This document shows, piece after piece, positions 33,847 through 37,972 of a DNA stretch of 37,972 nucleotides. The stretch lies in assembly GCA_905236985.1 (NCBI GenBank), contig CAJORF010000120.1, positions 1-37,972 on the forward strand. Reading direction: 5' to 3'. The notes beneath the pieces were generated by a model. The model had not been told where the DNA came from. It saw only the letters and a list, made by a program, of their open reading frames with translations, and did not search any database. The position numbers and the translations under genes were made by a program. The stretch is from an uncultured Bacteroidaceae bacterium (GTDB lineage Bacteria > Bacteroidota > Bacteroidia > Bacteroidales > Bacteroidaceae). Each line of letters begins with the position of its first letter. The first letter of the stretch is position 1.

Positions 33847-35033
33847 CGAGACCATCTCTCTTCTTTTCTCTTTTTATTCTGATCTTCATTCTCGCGGCCT
33901 GTCAGGGCGAGAAGAAAGATATGCCGTCGGTGATGTTCGGACAGGGCGAGGATGAAATCATCTCAGCCGAATACGACCTTTCGGACATTCAGTCGGCAGG
34001 TGAGCTCATTGCCGTGACGCTGTCTGGCCCCGAGACCTACTATGAGTACCGTGGACAGGGCTTTGGTCTTCAGTATCAGATGGCTGAAGCCTTTGCGCGC
34101 AGTATCGGTACGCGCCTTCGCATGGAGATTGTCAGCGACAGCACGGAACTCATCCGCCACCTTCTGTCAGGCGAAGCAGACTTGGTGGCACTGGAGTTAG
34201 CTACAGAAGCCGATGAGATTGACCTCTGTCCCGTGCGTTCGGGATGGGTCGTGCGTTCTAATTCGCCGGCACTGGCCAAAGCCATTAACGCTTGGTGGAA
34301 AGATGATACGCGCCAGCGGTTCCTCGCTCTGGAGACTGCTCGCGACAGTCGCTCGCGTCAGCATCGTATTAACACACGTCCGCCCATGCTCTCCCGCCAG
34401 AAAGGCATCATCAGTTCCTACGACTCGTACTTCATCCATTACGCTTCGCTGCTTGGATGGGACTGGCGACTGCTGGCGGCACAATGCTATCAGGAGTCAG
34501 GCTTCGATCCGCGAGCTGTCTCGTGGGCTGGTGCTCAGGGTCTGATGCAGATTATGCCTTCTACGGCCTCGCAACTGGGACTTGCCCACAACGATGTCTA
34601 TCATCCAGAGCGCAATATCGAGGCAGCTACGCGCTATCTCGCGATTCTCGATGATGCCTTCTCCGACATTCATAGCCGAGAGGAGCGAATCAACTTCATC
34701 CTGGCAGCCTACAACGGCGGTGCAGGCCATGTGCGTGATGCCATGATGCTGACGCAGAAGTTTGGCGGCAATCCCCATCGATGGGCTGATGTCGATGTCT
34801 ATATCCTCAAGCTGTCTCAACCTCGTTACTATCGCGACCCTACTGTTCGCTACGGTTATCTGCGCGGCAGTGAGACATCAGGCTATGTGCGTCAGATCCA
34901 GTCTCGTTGGGCGGCCTATCGCGGCTCTGCTCCATCCCATCAGACCTTCGTGTCAGGAGCTTCGGGCAGCAACACACCCTCGCGCGTGCGCCCGCGTTCC
35001 GATTATATTACTGACTCTCTCCTTCTTCAATAA
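33843..35033 (+). CDS. MltF-like membrane-bound lytic transglycosylase (lipoprotein)
   Basis: The GTG start overlaps the udk stop (GTGA). The 396-residue product has a lipoprotein signal with lipobox LAAC (Cys20). A periplasmic-binding-like segment covers about residues 50-160 (IAVTLSGPETYYEYRGQGFGL). A lytic transglycosylase domain carries the catalytic Glu218 in CYQESGFDP, then GLMQIMP and AAYNGG. E. coli MltF has about 518 residues with a full binding domain; here that domain is roughly halved. It would cleave peptidoglycan glycan strands from the outer-membrane side. The Dna2-like gene follows after 25 bases. Confidence 0.92.
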   Translation: MTRPSLFFSLFILIFILAACQGEKKDMPSVMFGQGEDEIISAEYDLSDIQSAGELIAVTLSGPETYYEYRGQGFGLQYQMAEAFARSIGTRLRMEIVSDSTELIRHLLSGEADLVALELATEADEIDLCPVRSGWVVRSNSPALAKAINAWWKDDTRQRFLALETARDSRSRQHRINTRPPMLSRQKGIISSYDSYFIHYASLLGWDWRLLAAQCYQESGFDPRAVSWAGAQGLMQIMPSTASQLGLAHNDVYHPERNIEAATRYLAILDDAFSDIHSREERINFILAAYNGGAGHVRDAMMLTQKFGGNPHRWADVDVYILKLSQPRYYRDPTVRYGYLRGSETSGYVRQIQSRWAAYRGSAPSHQTFVSGASGSNTPSRVRPRSDYITDSLLLQ

Positions 35034-35058
35034 GCTTCGTCTGATAGCCACTCTGCGT

Positions 35059-37863
35059 ATGATTCAGAAAAGACGTATCACGCTTGAGCGATGGGATGAG
35101 GATTACCTCTACGGTGACGGTCTGACCGTCCTCAATCCCGGTCTGATTCCTACGGGTTACCTCTACGATGGAGCACAGCTTAACCTGTTGCTGTCTGATG
35201 TTCAGAACGATGGCTCATGGTTGCCACAGCACATCGTGCTCGACCCTGACTACCTCATCGATGTGACCACTATCTGCCGCTGCTTCACCTACTATGGCGA
35301 TTCGCCCGCCTCGTCGCTCTTGGGCAAATTCCTCCCATCGTCAGCCACAGCAGCCATTCTCTTGGGTAATTCAGCCAACCAGTTTCTTGATGACTGCGTC
35401 AACGCCACAGCCGAAGCCGACCCTGAGTCCGTCTATCGCCAATCACTCGGCAAGACTTTCCAAGCCGACCCGCTACGCTTCGCTCTGACAGCCGGCATCG
35501 ACCAGACCTTCTCCGAGCGTTGTCGCGAGCAATTCATGAACATCTGGACAACTGTCCGAGAACGACTGCCACAACGGGTGACGCTGGAATCGTCATTCTT
35601 ATGCGAAGCACTTGGCATACAGGGACGTATGGACTTGATGACAGCCGACCACCGACAGATATGGGAATTGAAGTCCGGCAAGGCCAACGCCGATGAGAGC
35701 TTCCGCTACGAGCACGCTATGCAGATGGCACTTTACAAGGAGTCGCTCTACTACAATGAGGGTCTGCCCTACGCACAGGTCACTACCCTCCTCTTCTATT
35801 CCCGTTACCCGCATCTGATGGATATTCATCTGGGACGCAACGACATGCATCGTGCAGTAGCTGTCCGCAATGGCATCGTTCATCTGGAGCATCTGCTGCG
35901 CCGCGATCCCGCTGTTCTGCTGAACAACCTGACGGAAGCCCATTTCAACACGGCAGGCACGCGCGAACGTTTCTATGAGAGCTACCTGCGCCCCGTCATC
36001 CTTTCCTTCCTCGACGGCCTGCGTTCTGGAACGCCGCTGGCTCAAGCGTATTTCCATCGTATGCTGTCCTTTGTAGAGCGCGAGCAGTTCCTCGCAAAGA
36101 CCGGCATCGAAGGCATCAATCTCTCTGCTGGTCACCACGGCTTTGCTGACACATGGCGCGCTGAGACCTCCGTCAAATTGGACGCAGGCCGTCTGATTCC
36201 CAATCTGACTCTCACGCCGATTATGGAGAATGATCTGGTGGTAGCCCTCGAAGCCGTCACTTCGTCCATCGACGAATCCTCGAATTTCCGTGTGGGCGAT
36301 ATGGTCATCCTCTATCCCCAGACATCGCGCATCCCAGCCAGCAATTACATCTCCTGCATCATCGAAGAGCTTGGTGCCCAATCCCTGCGTCTGCGCCTTC
36401 GATATCCTCAGCACGACACCTCATTCATCACCTCCTCGCCATCCCTTTTTGCCATCGAACCAGCCCATGCGGACGCAGGCTACACGGTGCTATATCGCGG
36501 TCTTTACGCATTCCTTTCCCTTCATCCGTCACGTCAGCAACTCATTCTTGGACAACGTTCCCCCGTCGTTGACTCAACAAAAACTTTAATCACTTCCATT
36601 GCCGATGATGAGCTTCGTGACATCGTGCTTCGAGCCAAGCAAGCCGCCGATTATTTCTTGTTGGTAGGTCCTCCCGGCACTGGCAAGACCTCCGTGGCTC
36701 TTCGTCTGATGGTTGAGGAATCGTTAGCAGCAGAGTCTCCCGTTCTGCTGCTGGCTTTCACCAACCGCGCTGTTGACGAGATCTGCACGATGCTCTGCTC
36801 CATCAATGCTTCGTATCTTCGTCTTGGCCCCGAGCTGTCTTGTGCTGCAGAACATCGCAGTCATCTGCTCTCTACCTACGCTGTCAAGTATCCTACGCGC
36901 TCAGCCATTCGTCGGCAGATCCTGGCGATGCCCATCATCGTCGGCACGATTGCCTCCGTCTCGTCGATGCCCGAACTCTTCGACCTGAAGCATTTTCGTG
37001 CGGCCTTCATCGACGAAGCCTCTCAGGCATTGGAGCCTCACTTGCTGCCACTGTTCTGTGCCACAGACCACCTTGGAGGTTTGGCCATCGACAAGTTCAT
37101 TCTCATAGGCGACCACAAGCAGCTGCCAGCCGTTGTTGTGCAATCGCCTGCAGAGTCAGCTGTCACAGATGCTGCCCTTCGCGCTGTCGGTCTAACCGAC
37201 TGCCGTTGTTCGCTCTTCGAACGGCTACATCGATTAGCACTTCACCAAGGTAAGTATGAAGTGATTGGGCTCCTGCGCCGTCAGGGACGCATGCATGAGC
37301 AGTTGGCAGAGTTCGTCAACGCACATTACTACGACGGCCAGTTACGTCTCGTACCCCTACCCCATCAAACCAGTTCCCTGCCGTCTTTTACCTTGGGAAG
37401 AGCACGCATCCAAGCCATCGATGTCGTTCCTGAAACATCACATTGCACCGCCAAAAGCAACCGTGACGAAGCCTTGCGTGTGGCCGAATTAGTGAGTGGA
37501 GTGCCGCCCTCCGACTGGCAGCACCGTTTGGGCATCATCGTTCCTTTCCGCGGTCAGATCACCTTAATCCGTCGAGCTTTAGCCGAAAGGAACATCCCTG
37601 ATTACGAGCAAATCACCATCGACACCGTCGAACGTTACCAAGGCTCGCAACGCGACATCATCATTTTCTCCACTGTGGTCTCATCCCACTGGCAGCTCGC
37701 CATCCTCTCGCAGCCCATGCAGACCGATGGTCGTTTGATAGACCGCAAACTCAATGTCGCCCTCACGCGTGCGCGTCATCAGTTCATCCTCGTCGGCCAT
37801 CTCTCCCTCCTCAACACTTGTCCCCCCTATCGTCAGTTTTTGGAGTCGCAAGGTTTATCGTGA
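35059..37863 (+). CDS. Dna2-like PD-(D/E)XK nuclease fused to SF1 helicase
   Basis: The ATG at 35059 gives 934 residues. A longer open frame from 34762 would run inside the transglycosylase gene and is rejected. The N-terminal third holds a Cas4/RecB-type nuclease with GRMDLM (Asp192), IWELKSGK (Glu203, Lys205) and HAMQMALYK. A superfamily 1 helicase follows: Walker A GPPGTGKT (537-544), FTNRAVDEI, DEAS (652-655), GDHKQLPA, RRQGRMHEQL, VERYQGSQRD and VALTRARHQF. This order equals eukaryotic Dna2 and related bacterial proteins that process DNA ends or flaps. The four cysteines that hold the Fe-S cluster of Dna2/Cas4 are not apparent after the ExK motif. It is the third gene of the udk-mltF group. 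Confidence 0.92.
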   Translation: MIQKRRITLERWDEDYLYGDGLTVLNPGLIPTGYLYDGAQLNLLLSDVQNDGSWLPQHIVLDPDYLIDVTTICRCFTYYGDSPASSLLGKFLPSSATAAILLGNSANQFLDDCVNATAEADPESVYRQSLGKTFQADPLRFALTAGIDQTFSERCREQFMNIWTTVRERLPQRVTLESSFLCEALGIQGRMDLMTADHRQIWELKSGKANADESFRYEHAMQMALYKESLYYNEGLPYAQVTTLLFYSRYPHLMDIHLGRNDMHRAVAVRNGIVHLEHLLRRDPAVLLNNLTEAHFNTAGTRERFYESYLRPVILSFLDGLRSGTPLAQAYFHRMLSFVEREQFLAKTGIEGINLSAGHHGFADTWRAETSVKLDAGRLIPNLTLTPIMENDLVVALEAVTSSIDESSNFRVGDMVILYPQTSRIPASNYISCIIEELGAQSLRLRLRYPQHDTSFITSSPSLFAIEPAHADAGYTVLYRGLYAFLSLHPSRQQLILGQRSPVVDSTKTLITSIADDELRDIVLRAKQAADYFLLVGPPGTGKTSVALRLMVEESLAAESPVLLLAFTNRAVDEICTMLCSINASYLRLGPELSCAAEHRSHLLSTYAVKYPTRSAIRRQILAMPIIVGTIASVSSMPELFDLKHFRAAFIDEASQALEPHLLPLFCATDHLGGLAIDKFILIGDHKQLPAVVVQSPAESAVTDAALRAVGLTDCRCSLFERLHRLALHQGKYEVIGLLRRQGRMHEQLAEFVNAHYYDGQLRLVPLPHQTSSLPSFTLGRARIQAIDVVPETSHCTAKSNRDEALRVAELVSGVPPSDWQHRLGIIVPFRGQITLIRRALAERNIPDYEQITIDTVERYQGSQRDIIIFSTVVSSHWQLAILSQPMQTDGRLIDRKLNVALTRARHQFILVGHLSLLNTCPPYRQFLESQGLS

Positions 37864-37899
37864 AATTATAAAAATATAAAAATATAAAATTCAAGTTTC

Positions 37900-37916
37900 G
37901 CAAGTTCCTAACTTGC
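37900..37916 (+). terminator. possible terminator hairpin after the Dna2-like gene
   Basis: A 7-bp stem GCAAGTT-CCT-AACTTGC is followed by CAGTTTTAATT. The T-run is short and not immediately adjacent, so this is a weak candidate. An A/T-rich low-complexity stretch (37862-37892) precedes it. Confidence 0.35.
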
Positions 37917-37943
37917 CAGTTTTAATTGATAGATTTCAACGAA

Positions 37944-37972
37944 ATGACTGAGTTTGTCCGACCTGTTCACGA
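37944..37972 (+). CDS. possible start of the next gene (cut by the window end)
   Basis: An ATG at 37944 opens a frame reading MTEFVRPVH to the edge. Too little is present to identify it. It is listed only because it follows a gene end, a hairpin and an A-rich stretch suited to ribosome binding in Bacteroidetes. Confidence 0.3.

Noticed and set aside
34762..35058. N-terminal extension of the Dna2-like gene
   Set aside because: This part overlaps the transglycosylase gene in another frame; the nuclease-helicase starts at the ATG at 35059.
35599..36414. 271-codon minus-strand frame opposite the Dna2-like gene
   Set aside because: It lies wholly within the region carrying nuclease motifs on the other strand.

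Overview
The window looks like a chromosomal segment from a Bacteroidales bacterium, most likely a Prevotella-like member of the Prevotellaceae. Three things point that way. Promoters have the Bacteroidetes form TTTG-N20-TAnnTTTG. Several families are typical of the group: DarA/DarB, a golvesin-domain protein, and secreted proteins with a GxxIYxxxGKK-type tail. Intergenic regions carry C/G-rich palindromes and low-complexity A/T-rich tracts. I find no phage, transposase, integrase or CRISPR array.

Left region (about 0.5-10.6 kb, minus strand). One compact operon reads leftwards from a clear promoter at 10564-10595. In order it encodes an LpxL-like acyltransferase, an ApeP-like hotdog protein, a small SMR/EamA-like membrane protein, a LolA-like carrier, a FabZ-like dehydratase, DarA, DarB, a small helix-turn-helix-like protein, a BtrH-like acyltransferase, and a large MMPL exporter fused to a PlsC-type acyltransferase. 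This is the resorcinol-forming, acyl-handling and export half of a dialkylresorcinol/flexirubin/aryl-polyene pathway. The chain-building half (acyl carrier proteins, KAS I/II-type ketosynthases, ketoreductase, ammonia lyase, AMP ligase) is absent from the window.

Middle region (10.6-17.7 kb). A small peptide gene and a large secreted protein precede a voltage-gated-type K+ channel with a zinc-ribbon tail and a C69 dipeptidase. On the plus strand follow an unknown 199-residue protein and a secreted TPR protein. A two-way hairpin terminator separates them from a minus-strand tRNA-Pro(UGG).

Housekeeping region (17.7-28.7 kb, minus strand). Reading leftwards from 28.7 kb: an 89-residue unknown, a PlsC-like acyltransferase, a 976-residue amidase-like/golvesin protein, a tRNA adenine methyltransferase, lon, tgt, an LptG-type permease and a DEAD-box RNA helicase. 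Two inverted pairs of palindromes sit at the lon/tgt and tgt/lptG junctions and have been absorbed into the coding ends of all three genes. Tgt lacks the usual zinc cysteines.

Right region (28.8-38 kb). A NhaD-like ion transporter is divergent from a secreted multidomain putative metalloprotease. Then come udk, an MltF-like lytic transglycosylase lipoprotein, and a Dna2-like nuclease-helicase fusion without visible Fe-S cysteines.

All calls come from reading motifs and sequence. No database search was possible, so family assignments rest on recognised motifs.
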